A stretch of 64,000 bases of DNA from assembly GCF_000184745.1 (NCBI RefSeq), contig NC_014931.1:186001-250000 (forward strand), read 5' to 3'. The notes under the pieces are model-generated. The model did not search any database, was not told the origin of the DNA, and saw only the letters and a program-made list of their open reading frames with translations. The translations under genes and the position numbers were made by a program. The first letter of the stretch is position 1, and the number at the start of each line of letters is the position of its first letter. Shown here in pieces: positions 1-13,917 of this stretch. Source of the DNA: Variovorax paradoxus EPS. GTDB lineage: Bacteria > Pseudomonadota > Gammaproteobacteria > Burkholderiales > Burkholderiaceae_C.

Positions 1-65
1 AAGCTTTGCGCACGTTTGTATTCAGCGCCCTCTCGAACTGAAAACCAAACACCTAGGAGAAGCAG

Positions 66-1256
66 ATGCGCAAGTTGCACAAATGGATCGGGGCCGTTTT
101 CGCCCTCGTCGCCGCGGCCGTGGTGGCGGGCTGCGGCGGAGGCGGTGACGGCAACGGGGGCTTCGGGCTCGCGCCCGGCTTCGGCGGTCCGCCGCCGCCT
201 GCGCAGAAGATCATCATCGACAGCGACTACAACACCATGAGCGACGACGGCCAGCTTGGCGTCATGGCCGCGCAGCTGCAGGCCGAGGGCAAGGTCCAGG
301 TCATGGGCATCAGCGTGGTCTCGGGCAACCAGTGGCTCAAGCAAGGCGTGGCCGATGCGCTGATGTCGGTCGAGCGGCTCGGCGTGGGCGACCGCATCGG
401 CGTGTACGTGGGCGAGAACTACGCGCTCAACCACACCTTCGCCGACGTCGAGGCCGAAATGGCGGCGGGCGCGGGCGGCGACGGCTACCTGGGCGCCTGG
501 AGCGGCCCCGAGCCCAAGACCGACGCCGACCTGAAGCCTTCGCCCGACGGCTTTGCCACCCGAACGCTGGTGCAGCGCAAGAGCGCGGTCGACTTCATCA
601 TCGACACGGTCAAGGCCAATCCGAACGAGATCACCATCCTGGCCATCGGCCCGCTCACCAACATCGCGCTTGCGGTGAAGAAGAGCCCCGACATCATTCC
701 GCTGATCAAGAAGATCGTCTACATGGGCGGCGCGATCGACGTGCCGGGCAACACCACCAAGGCCGCCGAGTTCAACTGGTGGTTCGACCCCGATGCCGCG
801 CAGTTCGTGGTGCGCCTGCCGATCCCGCAGGTGGTGGTGCCGCTGGACGTGACCGACACCGTGTTCCTCACCAAGCCGATCTACGACCGCATCGCCCATC
901 CGGCCAAGCCGACCGCGGTGACGGAAGTGTTCCGCAAGCTCAACGGCTACGGCTTCAGCGGCACGAACGGCTTCGAGAACAACCCCGACTACACGCAGAA
1001 CATCTGGGACACCCTCACGCTGGCCTACCTGATCGATCCGACCTACGCGACCAGGACGGTGGAGCGCTATGTCGACGTGGTCGCCAAGCCGGGCGCCGCG
1101 GACAACGGCCGCTCCATCGGCTACGCCTCGCAGCCCGCGGGCCCGACGCTGCAGAAGATGACGGTGGTGCAGCGCTTCGACAACACGCGCTTCTTCGAGC
1201 TCTTCGTCGACCTGCTGACGCGGCCGGTGCCGATCACGCTGCCGCCGGCGAACTGA
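66..1256 (+). CDS. Exported nucleoside hydrolase (IUNH family) lipoprotein
   Basis: Predicted N-ribosyl hydrolase that splits nucleosides into base and ribose. It is 396 aa, longer than the usual ~310-aa cytosolic enzymes because of an N-terminal lipoprotein signal: a hydrophobic stretch ending VVAGC puts the lipid-anchored Cys at residue 23, followed by a Gly/Pro-rich linker. The N-terminal metal/ribose motif appears as D52-S-D54 with D60-D61, two residues longer than the canonical DTDPGxDD spacing. The family motifs ILAIGPLTNIALA and YMGGAI follow in the middle. The start has a good ribosome-binding site (aggaga) 5-10 nt upstream. It stands alone and converges on recQ. Membrane anchoring in the periplasm or outer membrane is inferred; substrate preference cannot be read from sequence. 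Confidence 0.85.
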   Translation: MRKLHKWIGAVFALVAAAVVAGCGGGGDGNGGFGLAPGFGGPPPPAQKIIIDSDYNTMSDDGQLGVMAAQLQAEGKVQVMGISVVSGNQWLKQGVADALMSVERLGVGDRIGVYVGENYALNHTFADVEAEMAAGAGGDGYLGAWSGPEPKTDADLKPSPDGFATRTLVQRKSAVDFIIDTVKANPNEITILAIGPLTNIALAVKKSPDIIPLIKKIVYMGGAIDVPGNTTKAAEFNWWFDPDAAQFVVRLPIPQVVVPLDVTDTVFLTKPIYDRIAHPAKPTAVTEVFRKLNGYGFSGTNGFENNPDYTQNIWDTLTLAYLIDPTYATRTVERYVDVVAKPGAADNGRSIGYASQPAGPTLQKMTVVQRFDNTRFFELFVDLLTRPVPITLPPAN

Positions 1257-1271
1257 AGCAGCGTTGCTGCT
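1257..1271. terminator. Small hairpin between convergent genes
   Basis: A perfect 6-bp stem (AGCAGC/GCTGCT, 3-nt loop) lies in the 18-nt gap between the nucleoside hydrolase and recQ stop codons. There is no T-tract, so its role as a two-way terminator is only a guess from position. Confidence 0.25.
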
Positions 1272-1274
1272 CGG

Positions 1275-3170
<1,896 letters not shown>

Positions 3171-3258
3171 GGGCTGCGAGGCGGACTTCGGGAGAGATGA
3201 AAGAGGAACGGGCGGGGGGAGGGCGGTCGATTGTCCCCCAGCCACCCAGTTATGACTG

Positions 3259-3274
3259 TGGCACGAGCTTTGCA
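3259..3274 (+). promoter_or_regulatory. Sigma-54 (-24/-12) promoter for the hut transport operon
   Basis: TGGCACG-N4-TTGCA matches the RpoN consensus exactly, with GG and GC ten bases apart. Transcription would start near 3286, about 190 nt before the ABC binding-protein start at 3474. It implies activation by an enhancer-binding protein (probably nitrogen control via NtrC) and fits histidine use as a nitrogen source. I found no convincing NtrC site. Confidence 0.75.
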
Positions 3275-3302
3275 ATGGTTGCTCCCGTCCCGCCGCCCTA
3301 TT

Positions 3303-3312
3303 TGTCTAGACA
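3303..3312. promoter_or_regulatory. HutC-type operator 1
   Basis: Perfect palindrome TGTCTAGACA, which fits the GT-N-TA-N-AC core bound by the HutC branch of GntR regulators. It lies just downstream of the predicted sigma-54 transcription start, where a bound repressor would block transcription. Confidence 0.6.
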
Positions 3313-3319
3313 GCAATCT

Positions 3320-3345
3320 GGTGCATCTTCCTTGCGAAATGCACC
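3320..3345. repeat. 7-bp inverted repeat in the hut leader
   Basis: GGTGCAT and ATGCACC face each other across 12 nt, between the two HutC-type palindromes. The half-site order is opposite to the NtrC consensus (TGCACC-N5-GGTGCA), so I do not call it an NtrC site. It may be an mRNA hairpin or an operator for another regulator. Confidence 0.35.
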
Positions 3346-3368
3346 GAAACGGTCCTCCCGGGTTATCC

Positions 3369-3378
3369 TGTATATACA
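3369..3378. promoter_or_regulatory. HutC-type operator 2
   Basis: Perfect palindrome TGTATATACA, flanked by CAAG at the right as in known hut operators. It fits the GT-N-TA-N-AC core and lies 66 nt downstream of operator 1, a spacing that could allow cooperative binding or looping. Confidence 0.6.
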
Positions 3379-3473
3379 AGTTGGGGCGCTTGGCAACAAT
3401 GCGAGGCGCGCGCAGCCCGGTCACCGGGGCGCATCGCCGAGCCATCTCTCAAGAAACAGAACCAGGAGTACCC

Positions 3474-4520
3474 ATGGTCAAGACGGTAAATATCAGCGCC
3501 CCCGAACCTGCCGCTGCGCGTCAGGCCCCCCGAGGGGGACAAGAAAACTTGGGGCGGCCCGGCGTTTTCTTGAAAGTCGCTTCGCTGCTGGCAGCAGGTG
3601 CATGTGCAGCGGGCATGGCCGGAACGGCCGCCGCCCAGGACACCAAGATTGCACTCGGCATGTCCGGCTGGACCGGCTTCGCGCCGCTCTCGCTGGCCGA
3701 CAAGGCCGGCATCTTCAAGAAGAACGGGCTGGACGTCGAACTGAAGATGATTCCGCAGAAGGACCGCCACCTGGCGCTGGCCTCCGGCGCCATCCAGTGC
3801 GCCGCCACCACCGTGGAAACGCACGTCGCCTGGAACGCCAACGGCGTGCCGATCGTGCAGATCTTCCAGATGGACAAGTCCTACGGCGCCGACGGCATCG
3901 CGGTGCGCAACGACGTGAAGACCTTCGCCGACCTCAAGGGCAAGTCCATCGGCGTGAGCGCCCCCGGCACTGCGCCGTATTTCGGCCTGGCCTGGATGCT
4001 CAGCAAGAACGGCATGAGCCTGAAGGACGTGAAGGTCGTCTCGCTCGAGCCCCAGCCCGCCGCGCAAGCCTTCGTGGCCGGCCAGAACGACGCCGCCATG
4101 ACCTACGAGCCCTACCTCTCGACCGTGCGCGCCAACCCGGCCGCCGGCAAGATCCTCGCGACGACGCTCGACTACCCGATGGTGATGGACACCGTCGGCT
4201 GCGCGCCGACCTGGCTCAAGGCCAACCCCAAGGCCGCGGCCGCGCTCACCAAGTCGTACTTCGACGCGCTGGACATGATCAAGGCCGACCCAGCCAAGTC
4301 GAACGAGCTCATGGGCTCGGCCGTCAAGCAGAGCGGCGAGCAGTTCGCCAAGTCGTCGGCGTACCTGCGCTGGCAGGACAAGGCGGCCAACCAGAAGTTC
4401 TTCGCGGGCGAACTCACCACCTTCATGAAGGAAGCCGCGGCGATCCTTCTGGAAGCCGGCGTGATCCGCAAGGCCCCTGAAGACTACGCAGTCACCTTCG
4501 ATGCAAGCTACGTCAAGTAA
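3474..4520 (+). CDS. ABC transporter substrate-binding protein (NMT1/SsuA type), hut-linked
   Basis: Periplasmic binding protein of the nitrate/sulfonate/taurine ABC class. It is probably the receptor for histidine, urocanate or a related compound, since it sits behind HutC-type operators and directly before hutC. The ATG at 3474 has an AGGAG site 6 nt upstream; longer reading frames run back into the operator region. Mature sequence begins after GTAAAQ, and a binding-lobe sequence ALGMSGWTGFAPLSLADKAG follows. Oddity: residues 16-33 (RQAPRGGQENLGRPGVFL) are encoded by a REP palindrome lying in frame before the hydrophobic core, giving an unusually long signal-peptide n-region. It overlaps the permease by 20 nt. 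The substrate is inferred from context only. Confidence 0.85.
   Translation: MVKTVNISAPEPAAARQAPRGGQENLGRPGVFLKVASLLAAGACAAGMAGTAAAQDTKIALGMSGWTGFAPLSLADKAGIFKKNGLDVELKMIPQKDRHLALASGAIQCAATTVETHVAWNANGVPIVQIFQMDKSYGADGIAVRNDVKTFADLKGKSIGVSAPGTAPYFGLAWMLSKNGMSLKDVKVVSLEPQPAAQAFVAGQNDAAMTYEPYLSTVRANPAAGKILATTLDYPMVMDTVGCAPTWLKANPKAAAALTKSYFDALDMIKADPAKSNELMGSAVKQSGEQFAKSSAYLRWQDKAANQKFFAGELTTFMKEAAAILLEAGVIRKAPEDYAVTFDASYVK
3521..3571. repeat. REP-like palindrome inside the binding-protein gene
   Basis: Two nested palindromes (CCCCC-CGA-GGGGG and AAGAAAAC...GTTTTCTT) lie within the signal-peptide coding sequence. The wording (ccccccgaggggg ... ggggcggcccggcg) resembles interspersed palindromes common in Comamonadaceae genomes. 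It is read in frame as part of the protein. Confidence 0.6.
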
Positions 4521-5366
4521 GGCGCTGCCGCAGCAGGTGCCGCCTCGCGCGGCATCGGCGGGCGCCGCGTCCTCCCAGCCCGTCGTGCCTCCCGTGCGCC
4601 GCCGCGCGTTCGCGCCGCTCGAACCCATCGGCGCCCGTGCGCGGGTGCTGCTGGGGCTCGGCTTCTTCGTCGTGTTCGTGCTCGTGTGGTCGCTCGCCAC
4701 GCTCGGCGGCTTCGTGTCGCCGACCTTCCTCGCGAGCCCGCCGACCATGGTCAAGGAAGGCTGGCTGCTCTTCACCGAGTACGGCTTCATCGGCGACATC
4801 GGCATGACCGTGTGGCGCGTGTTCGGCGGCTTCCTGTTGGCGGCGGTGTTCGCGGTGCCGCTGGGCATCGCGATGGGCACCTGGAAGACGGTCGAGGCCT
4901 TCTTCGAGCCCTTCGTGTCGTTCTGCCGCTACCTGCCGGCCTCGGCCTTCATTCCGCTGCTCATCTTGTGGGCAGGCCTGGGCGAGATGCAGAAGCTGCT
5001 GGTGATCTTCATCGGCTCGTTCTTCCAGATCGTGCTGATGGTGGCCGTCACCGTGGGCGGCGCGCGGCGCGATCTCGTCGAGGCCGCCTACACGTTGGGC
5101 GCCAACAGCCGCGGCATCGTCGCGCGGGTGCTCATTCCGGGCGCCGCGCCGGGCATCGCCGAAACGCTGCGCCTCGTGCTCGGCTGGGCGTGGACCTACG
5201 TGATCGTCGCGGAGCTGATCGGCTCGTCCTCGGGCATCGGCCACATGATCACCGACAGCCAGGCGCTCCTGAACACCGGGCAGATCATCTTCGGGATCAT
5301 CGTGATCGGCGTCATCGGCCTTCTGTCCGATTTCGCTTTCAAGGCGCTCAACCGCCGCCTTTTCGC

Positions 5367-5382
<16 letters not shown>
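4501..5382 (+). CDS. ABC transporter permease (SsuC/TauC type), hut-linked
   Basis: Inner-membrane permease of the NitT/TauT ABC family, 293 aa, predicted to form the channel for the preceding binding protein. After a Pro/Ala-rich cytoplasmic N-terminus it shows about six hydrophobic helices and the permease EAA loop (EAAYTLGANSRGIVARVLIPGAAPG) that docks on the ATPase. The ATG lies within the last codons of the binding-protein gene, and the stop overlaps the start of the ATPase gene, so the three are translationally coupled. No start further inside leaves the first helix intact. Confidence 0.88.
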
Positions 5383-6161
<779 letters not shown>

Positions 6162-6171
6162 ACAACCCACG

Positions 6172-6909
6172 ATGAAACGCGACCTGCCGACCCTCGCGCT
6201 CTACGCGCAAGTCAAGGATCACATCTCCCGCAAGATCCAGGATGGCACCTGGCCGCCCGGCCACCGCCTGCCGTCGGAGCACGAGCTGGTCGCGCAGTTC
6301 GGCATGGCGCGCATGACGGTGAACCGCGCGCTGCGCGAACTGGTGGAGCAGGGGCGCATCGTGCGCGTGGCCGGCGTCGGCAGCTTCGTGGCCGAGAACA
6401 AGCCGCAATCGACGCTGCTGCAGATCGCCAACATCGCGAGCGAAATCCGCCAGCGCGGCCACGACTACCGCTGCGAGATGCTCGCGGTCGAGCGCATCGC
6501 CGCCTCGCCCGACGTGGCCGCATGGCTCGACCTGCGCGCGGGCGACTCGGTGTTCCACAGCGCCTGCCTGCACCTGGAGAACGACACGCCGGTGCAACTG
6601 GAAGAGCGCTACGTCAACCCGCAGGTCGTGCCCGATTACCTCGAGCAGGACTTCAGCGCGATGCCGCCCAGCGAGTACCTGGTGCGCAACGTGCCTTTCG
6701 ACCAGATCGAACACGTCGTCGATGCCGTGCTGCCCAACGCCGAACAGGCCGAGCGGCTCGCGATGGACGTGACCGACCCCTGCCTCCTGCTCACGCGCCG
6801 CACCTGGACGCGCAACACGCCCGTGACCTGGGTGCGCTGCCTGCATCCGGCATCGCGCTACAGCCTGGGCAGCCGCTTCCGAGCTGACGGCAACCCAAGC
6901 TTCGGTTAG
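6172..6909 (+). CDS. hutC: Histidine utilisation repressor HutC (GntR family)
   Basis: Repressor of histidine catabolism; in characterised members urocanate binding releases it from DNA. The N-terminal winged helix spans residues ~8-75 ([22 protein letters not shown] is the recognition area). The C-terminal UTRA effector domain spans ~95-240 and ends with the typical YSLGSRF motif. It is 245 aa, as in the family. It lies between the transporter and hutH, and three palindromes with a GT-N-TA-N-AC core (3303, 3369, 6955) mark its probable targets, giving self-regulation with its own operon. Confidence 0.93.
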   Translation: MKRDLPTLALYAQVKDHISRKIQDGTWPPGHRLPSEHELVAQFGMARMTVNRALRELVEQGRIVRVAGVGSFVAENKPQSTLLQIANIASEIRQRGHDYRCEMLAVERIAASPDVAAWLDLRAGDSVFHSACLHLENDTPVQLEERYVNPQVVPDYLEQDFSAMPPSEYLVRNVPFDQIEHVVDAVLPNAEQAERLAMDVTDPCLLLTRRTWTRNTPVTWVRCLHPASRYSLGSRFRADGNPSFG

Positions 6910-6954
6910 TTTTTTTCTTGTCGCACCGACCGATCGTTATCTCTCGCAACCACT

Positions 6955-6964
6955 TGTATAGACA
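6955..6964. promoter_or_regulatory. HutC-type operator 3, before hutH
   Basis: TGTATAGACA, a near-perfect palindrome (one mismatch) with the GT-N-TA-N-AC core, lies in the hutC-hutH gap and ends 7 nt before the hutH ATG. Repressor here would cover the ribosome-binding region or a promoter internal to the operon. Confidence 0.55.
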
Positions 6965-6971
6965 GGTTCAC

Positions 6972-8540
6972 ATGCCAAGCAACAACACCGCTCCAACTGA
7001 TGCCATCGATGCCACCCTGACCCTCACGCCCGGCAAGGTCGACCTTGCGATGCTGCGACGCATCCAGGCCGGCGGCGTCCGGCTCGCGCTCGATCCGTCT
7101 GTGCTCGACGGCATGCAGAAGGCCGAGGCGGCGGTGCGCCACATCGTCGAGAACGACCAGGTGGTCTACGGCATCAACACTGGCTTCGGCAAGCTCGCGA
7201 GCACGCGCATCGGCAACGACCATCTGGCCGAGCTGCAGCGCAACCTGGTGCTCTCGCACAGCGTGGGCACGGGCGAGCCGCTGGCCGCGCCTGTGGTGCG
7301 GATGATCTTGGCAACCAAGGCGGTGAGCCTGGCGCGCGGGCACTCGGGCGTGCGGCCCGCGCTGGTCGATGCGCTGCTGGCGCTGTTCAACGCGGGCGTC
7401 ACGCCGAGCATTCCGTGCAAGGGCTCGGTCGGCGCATCGGGCGACCTCGCGCCGCTCGCGCACATGGCCTGCGTGCTGATCGGTGAAGGCGAGGCGACGC
7501 TGGCCGACGGCAAGAAGGTCAGCGGTGCCGAAGCGATGCGCAGCATCGGCCTCGAGCCCTTCGTGCTCGGGCCGAAGGAAGGCCTCGCACTGCTCAACGG
7601 CACGCAAGTGTCGACGGCGCTGGCGCTCGCCGGCCTCTTCGGCGCGGAAGACGTATTCGCCTCGGCGCTGATGTCGGGCGCGCTGTCGCTCGAAGCGATC
7701 CAGGGTTCGATCAAGCCCTTCGATGCGCGCATCCACGCCGCACGCGGCCAGCCCGGCCAGATGGCAGTCGCCGGCGCCGTGCGCACGCTGCTCGAAGGCA
7801 GCGAAATCGTCCCGTCGCACGCCGATTGCGGCCGCGTGCAGGACCCGTACTCGGTGCGCTGCATCCCCCAGGTGATGGGCGCCTGCCTCGACAACTTGGC
7901 CCACGCATCGCGCGTGCTGGTCATCGAAGCCAATGCCGCATCGGACAACCCGCTCGTGTTCTGCGACACCGGCGAAGTGATCTCGGGTGGCAATTTTCAC
8001 GCCGAGCCGGTCGCCTTCGCGGCCGACATCATTGCGCTGGCCGTGAGCGAAGTCGGCGCGATTGCCGAGCGCCGTATTGCGCTGCTGCTCGACACCGGCC
8101 TCTCGGGCCTGCCGCCGTTCCTCGTGCGCGATGGCGGCCTGAACTCCGGCTTCATGATTGCGCAGGTCACCGCCGCCGCACTCGCATCGGAGAACAAGTC
8201 GCTCGCGCATCCCGCGAGCGTCGACAGCCTGCCCACGTCGGCCAACCAGGAAGACCACGTCTCGATGGCCACCTTCGCCGCGCGGCGCCTGGGCGACATG
8301 GTCAACAACACCGCGGTGGTGGTCGGCATCGAAGCGATGGCCGCCGCGCAAGGCATCGAGCTCAAGCGCAAGCTCAAGAGCTCGCCGCTGGTCGAAGCGG
8401 AATTCGCCCGCATCCGCCAGAACGTCGCTTTCCTCGAACGCGACCGCTACCTCGCTCCCGACATCGAAGCCATGCGCCTGTGGGCGTTGAAGGCCGAGTT
8501 GCCGGCCGCGCTGCTGAACATCCTGCCCAGTCACTCGTAA
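6972..8540 (+). CDS. hutH: Histidine ammonia-lyase
   Basis: First enzyme of histidine breakdown: L-histidine to trans-urocanate plus ammonia. The A155-S156-G157 triad in [14 protein letters not shown] cyclises to the MIO electrophile. Family sequences [12 protein letters not shown] and [17 protein letters not shown] are intact, and the length of 522 aa is normal. The ATG at 6972 is only 7 nt after the HutC-type operator and has no clear Shine-Dalgarno. An in-frame TTG at 6918 would place the operator inside the coding sequence and is unlikely. hutU follows after 26 nt. Confidence 0.96.
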   Translation: MPSNNTAPTDAIDATLTLTPGKVDLAMLRRIQAGGVRLALDPSVLDGMQKAEAAVRHIVENDQVVYGINTGFGKLASTRIGNDHLAELQRNLVLSHSVGTGEPLAAPVVRMILATKAVSLARGHSGVRPALVDALLALFNAGVTPSIPCKGSVGASGDLAPLAHMACVLIGEGEATLADGKKVSGAEAMRSIGLEPFVLGPKEGLALLNGTQVSTALALAGLFGAEDVFASALMSGALSLEAIQGSIKPFDARIHAARGQPGQMAVAGAVRTLLEGSEIVPSHADCGRVQDPYSVRCIPQVMGACLDNLAHASRVLVIEANAASDNPLVFCDTGEVISGGNFHAEPVAFAADIIALAVSEVGAIAERRIALLLDTGLSGLPPFLVRDGGLNSGFMIAQVTAAALASENKSLAHPASVDSLPTSANQEDHVSMATFAARRLGDMVNNTAVVVGIEAMAAAQGIELKRKLKSSPLVEAEFARIRQNVAFLERDRYLAPDIEAMRLWALKAELPAALLNILPSHS

Positions 8541-8566
8541 ACATCGCCCGATAGGAGAACCACGCC

Positions 8567-10294
<1,728 letters not shown>

Positions 10295-10352
10295 GCGGCC
10301 CCCTGGACGCGCACAGGTCGGTAAGACAAAGGTAGAAGTAAAAATCCAGCCC

Positions 10353-10371
10353 ATTCCCACCCGGTGGGAAT
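10353..10371. promoter_or_regulatory. 19-bp palindrome before the IclR-family gene
   Basis: ATTCCCACC-C-GGTGGGAAT, a perfect 9-bp inverted repeat with one central base, lies 43-61 nt before the IclR-type ATG. Position and symmetry suggest an autoregulatory operator. It could instead act as a weak terminator for hutU, but no T-tract follows. Confidence 0.45.
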
Positions 10372-10413
10372 CAGGGCTTGGAAGTGAGAACGGCCAGCAA
10401 GATACTGCCTGCG

Positions 10414-11148
10414 ATGACGCCCCCGACCGATGCTCCCGCCCACAACGACCGCGCGCTGTTCGTGCTGTCGGTGCTGGCGCAGAGCAAGGTCGCGATGACG
10501 GCGGCCGAGCTGGTGCAGGCCACCGGCCTCGTCAAGAGCACGCTGTACCGCCAGATCGCCACGCTGCGCCGCTGGGGCTTCGTGATGGAGTCCGATGGGC
10601 GCTATTCGCCAGGCCCGGTGAGCGTGCAACTCGCGAGCGGCTTCGACGACAACTCCGACCTCGTCATGGCTGCGCGTGCCGATATGCGCGCGCTGGTGCA
10701 GCAGAGCCACGAGAGCGTGGCGCTGGTCACCGCGGTGAACGACCGCGTGGTGTGCCTGGAGATGATCGACAGCGAACATTCGCTGCGCTGCTCGTTCGAC
10801 CGGGGCCGCAGCGTTCCGGCCAGCGATGGCGCGAGCGCCAAGTGCCTGCTCGCGCACATGCCGCTCGACCAGCGCGATGCCCTGCTCGACGGCCTCGGCG
10901 AAAGCGCACAGCGCCGCGCCGAACGCGCCGCCGAACTCGATGCGATCCGCGAAGCCGGCCATGCCGTGACAGAGGGCGAGGTCGACGCCGGTGTCTGGGG
11001 CGCAAGCGCACCGGTGCTGGCCTCGGGCCGGCGCCTTCGCGGTGCGATCACGCTCATGGCGCCGATCACGCGCGTCCAGGGCATGGAAGCTGCATTGCTC
11101 CACATGACCGTCGTCACGGCGGCCCGTATATCTCGCGCGCTTCAGTAG
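10414..11148 (+). CDS. IclR-family transcriptional regulator
   Basis: Predicted DNA-binding regulator of 244 aa. An N-terminal winged helix-turn-helix (MTAAELVQATGLVKSTLYRQI) is followed by an IclR effector domain with the usual pattern ending in a G-A-x-S-A-P-V-like segment (GVWGASAPVLASGRRLRGAI). The ATG at 10414 was chosen because upstream in-frame GTG and TTG codons fall next to the 19-bp palindrome. Its position within the hut locus, directly before a second amino-acid transporter, suggests control of that transporter or of hutD-G. The effector is unknown. Confidence 0.85.
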   Translation: MTPPTDAPAHNDRALFVLSVLAQSKVAMTAAELVQATGLVKSTLYRQIATLRRWGFVMESDGRYSPGPVSVQLASGFDDNSDLVMAARADMRALVQQSHESVALVTAVNDRVVCLEMIDSEHSLRCSFDRGRSVPASDGASAKCLLAHMPLDQRDALLDGLGESAQRRAERAAELDAIREAGHAVTEGEVDAGVWGASAPVLASGRRLRGAITLMAPITRVQGMEAALLHMTVVTAARISRALQ

Positions 11149-11191
11149 CCAATCGCTCCTGCCTTTTTCAAACCCACGAAAGCCTCACCTC

Positions 11192-11938
11192 ATGAACACC
11201 CGTCGCACTCTTTTCACCGTTGCCGCCGCCGCTCTCTTCGGTTTCGCCGGCGCCGCACATGCGCAAGGCGAGCCGCTGCGCGTGGCCACCGATGCCACCT
11301 TCCCGCCGATGGAGTTCGTGGAGAACGGCAAGCGCACCGGCTTCGACGTGGAACTGGTCGAGGCCGTCGGCAAGACGCTGGGCCGCAAGATCGAATGGAT
11401 CGACATCGACTTCAAGGGCCTCGTGCCGGGCCTGATTTCCAAGCGCTTCGACATGGCCGTCTCGGCCATCTACATCACCGACGAGCGCAAGAAGGTCGTC
11501 GACTTCACCGTGCCGTACTACGCGGGCGGGCTCGTCGTGATGGTGAAGGACGGCAATACGGCGATCAAGGCGCCGGCCGACATCAACGGCAAGAAGGTCA
11601 GCGTGCAGGTGGGCACCAAGTCGGTCGCCTTCACGAAGGAGAAGTACCCGCAGGTGCAGCTGATGGAAGTCGAGAAGAACCAGGAAATGTTCAATCTCGT
11701 GGACATCGGCCGTGCCGACGCCGCCGTCACCGGCAAGCCCGCCGCTTATCAGTACGTGCGCACGCGGCCGGGCCTGAAAGTCCTGCCCGAGCAGATCACC
11801 ACCGAGGAATACGGCATGGCGATCCGCAAGGACACGCCTGAATTGACCAAGGCGGTGAACGGCGCCATCGAAAAACTCAAGGCCGACGGCACCTACGCGC
11901 AGATCGAAAAGAAGTGGTTCAGCGCCAGCGCCAAGTAA
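11192..11938 (+). CDS. Periplasmic amino-acid-binding protein (HisJ/ArgT type)
   Basis: Substrate-binding protein of the polar amino-acid ABC family, 248 aa. The signal peptide is probably cut at AHA-Q. The typical ATDATFPPMEF and TGFDVEL motifs near the mature N-terminus and ALVSAIYITDERKKVVDF-like ligand segment are present (here MAVSAIYITDERKKVVDFT). It sits in the hut locus next to a HisM-type permease, so histidine is the likely ligand, but other basic or polar amino acids are possible. Confidence 0.88.
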   Translation: MNTRRTLFTVAAAALFGFAGAAHAQGEPLRVATDATFPPMEFVENGKRTGFDVELVEAVGKTLGRKIEWIDIDFKGLVPGLISKRFDMAVSAIYITDERKKVVDFTVPYYAGGLVVMVKDGNTAIKAPADINGKKVSVQVGTKSVAFTKEKYPQVQLMEVEKNQEMFNLVDIGRADAAVTGKPAAYQYVRTRPGLKVLPEQITTEEYGMAIRKDTPELTKAVNGAIEKLKADGTYAQIEKKWFSASAK

Positions 11939-11945
11939 GCGCGCG

Positions 11946-12614
11946 ATGGATCTCGATTTCTCGCCGGTCTGGCAGGGCTGGCCCGACCTCTTGCGCGGTG
12001 CGCTCGTCACGGTGGAGATCACCGCCTGCGCGCTCGCGCTGGGCTGCGTGCTCGGCCTCATCGTCGGCATCGGCCGGCTGAACCCGAAGCGACGGTGGAT
12101 CTACAGCGTGTGCACTGCTTACGTGGCGGTGATTCGCGGCACGCCGCTGCTGGTGCAACTGTTCATCCTGTTCTTCGGCTTGCCGCACTTCGGCATCCTG
12201 CTGCCCGCATTCCTCTGCGGCGTGCTGGGGCTCGGCGTGTACTCGGGCGCGTATGTGTCGGAGATCGTGCGCGGCGCGATCCAGTCGATCGACAAGGGCC
12301 AGACGATGGCCGCGCAGTCGCTGGGCATGACGCCCGGCGTCGCAATGCGCGAGATCGTGCTCCCGCAGGCGGTGGTGCGGATGATTCCGCCGCTGGGCAA
12401 CGAGTTCATCGCGTTGATCAAGAATTCGGCGCTGGTATCGCTGTTGACGATTCATGACGTGATGCACGAGGGGCAGAAGATCATCAGCGTGTCGTACCGC
12501 TCGCTGGAGGTGTACCTGGCGATTGCGCTCGTGTACTTCGTGTTGACCGGCACGATGACGCTGGTGCTGCGGCACTTCGAGCAGAAGCTGCGGCAAGGCG
12601 GGTTGATGCGATGA
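11946..12614 (+). CDS. Polar amino-acid ABC permease (HisM/HisQ type)
   Basis: Inner-membrane permease of 222 aa with about five helices and the HisMQ motif IRGTPLLVQLF. The EAA loop reads EIVRGAIQSIDKGQTMAAQSLG. It follows the binding protein after 7 nt. Such operons normally carry an ATPase gene and often a second permease; here neither follows, and 38 nt after the stop an IS110 element begins. Either the ATPase is encoded elsewhere, it is shared, or it was lost. Confidence 0.88.
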   Translation: MDLDFSPVWQGWPDLLRGALVTVEITACALALGCVLGLIVGIGRLNPKRRWIYSVCTAYVAVIRGTPLLVQLFILFFGLPHFGILLPAFLCGVLGLGVYSGAYVSEIVRGAIQSIDKGQTMAAQSLGMTPGVAMREIVLPQAVVRMIPPLGNEFIALIKNSALVSLLTIHDVMHEGQKIISVSYRSLEVYLAIALVYFVLTGTMTLVLRHFEQKLRQGGLMR

Positions 12615-12623
12615 GCGTGCATC

Positions 12624-12652
12624 TTGTCTTTCTCCCTCCCCTCCCGGGGGAG
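12624..12652. repeat. Left half of a REP palindrome split by the IS
   Basis: The sequence cttgtctttctccctcccct with the following cccgggggag is the left part of a REP-like element. Joined to the text starting at 13813 (gggttggggtgggggc), it rebuilds the pattern seen intact at 30244 and 44538. This marks the insertion point of the IS. Confidence 0.6.
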
Positions 12653-12667
12653 CAACCGTGTCAATAC

Positions 12668-13812
<1,145 letters not shown>

Positions 13813-13908
13813 GGGTTGGGGTGGGGGCACGACGGCCTCTACTCCAACATGGCGCTCGTTGGGCGCTGCCCCCATCCCAACCTTCCCCCGGAAGGGGAAG
13901 GAGCAAGA
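13813..13908. repeat. Right half of the split REP plus an inverted second REP
   Basis: 13813-13828 continues the palindrome interrupted by the IS. 13865-13908 holds a second REP in the opposite direction, with an internal CCTTCCCCCGGAAGG palindrome. This second copy is almost identical to the one at 47053-47094. Its aaggag lies 14-19 nt before the hutD ATG and the following gagggg is closer, so the repeat seems to provide the hutD ribosome-binding site. Confidence 0.6.
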
Positions 13909-13917
13909 GGGGCGGTC

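Noticed and set aside
3171..3275. Longer RecQ starting at TTG 3275
   Set aside because: The codon lies within a perfect sigma-54 promoter on the other strand and gives a Pro/Ser-rich N-terminus not needed by the family; GTG 3170 fits RecQ length better.
3320..3345. NtrC-binding site in the hut leader
   Set aside because: The half-sites are in the wrong order and spacing for the NtrC consensus.
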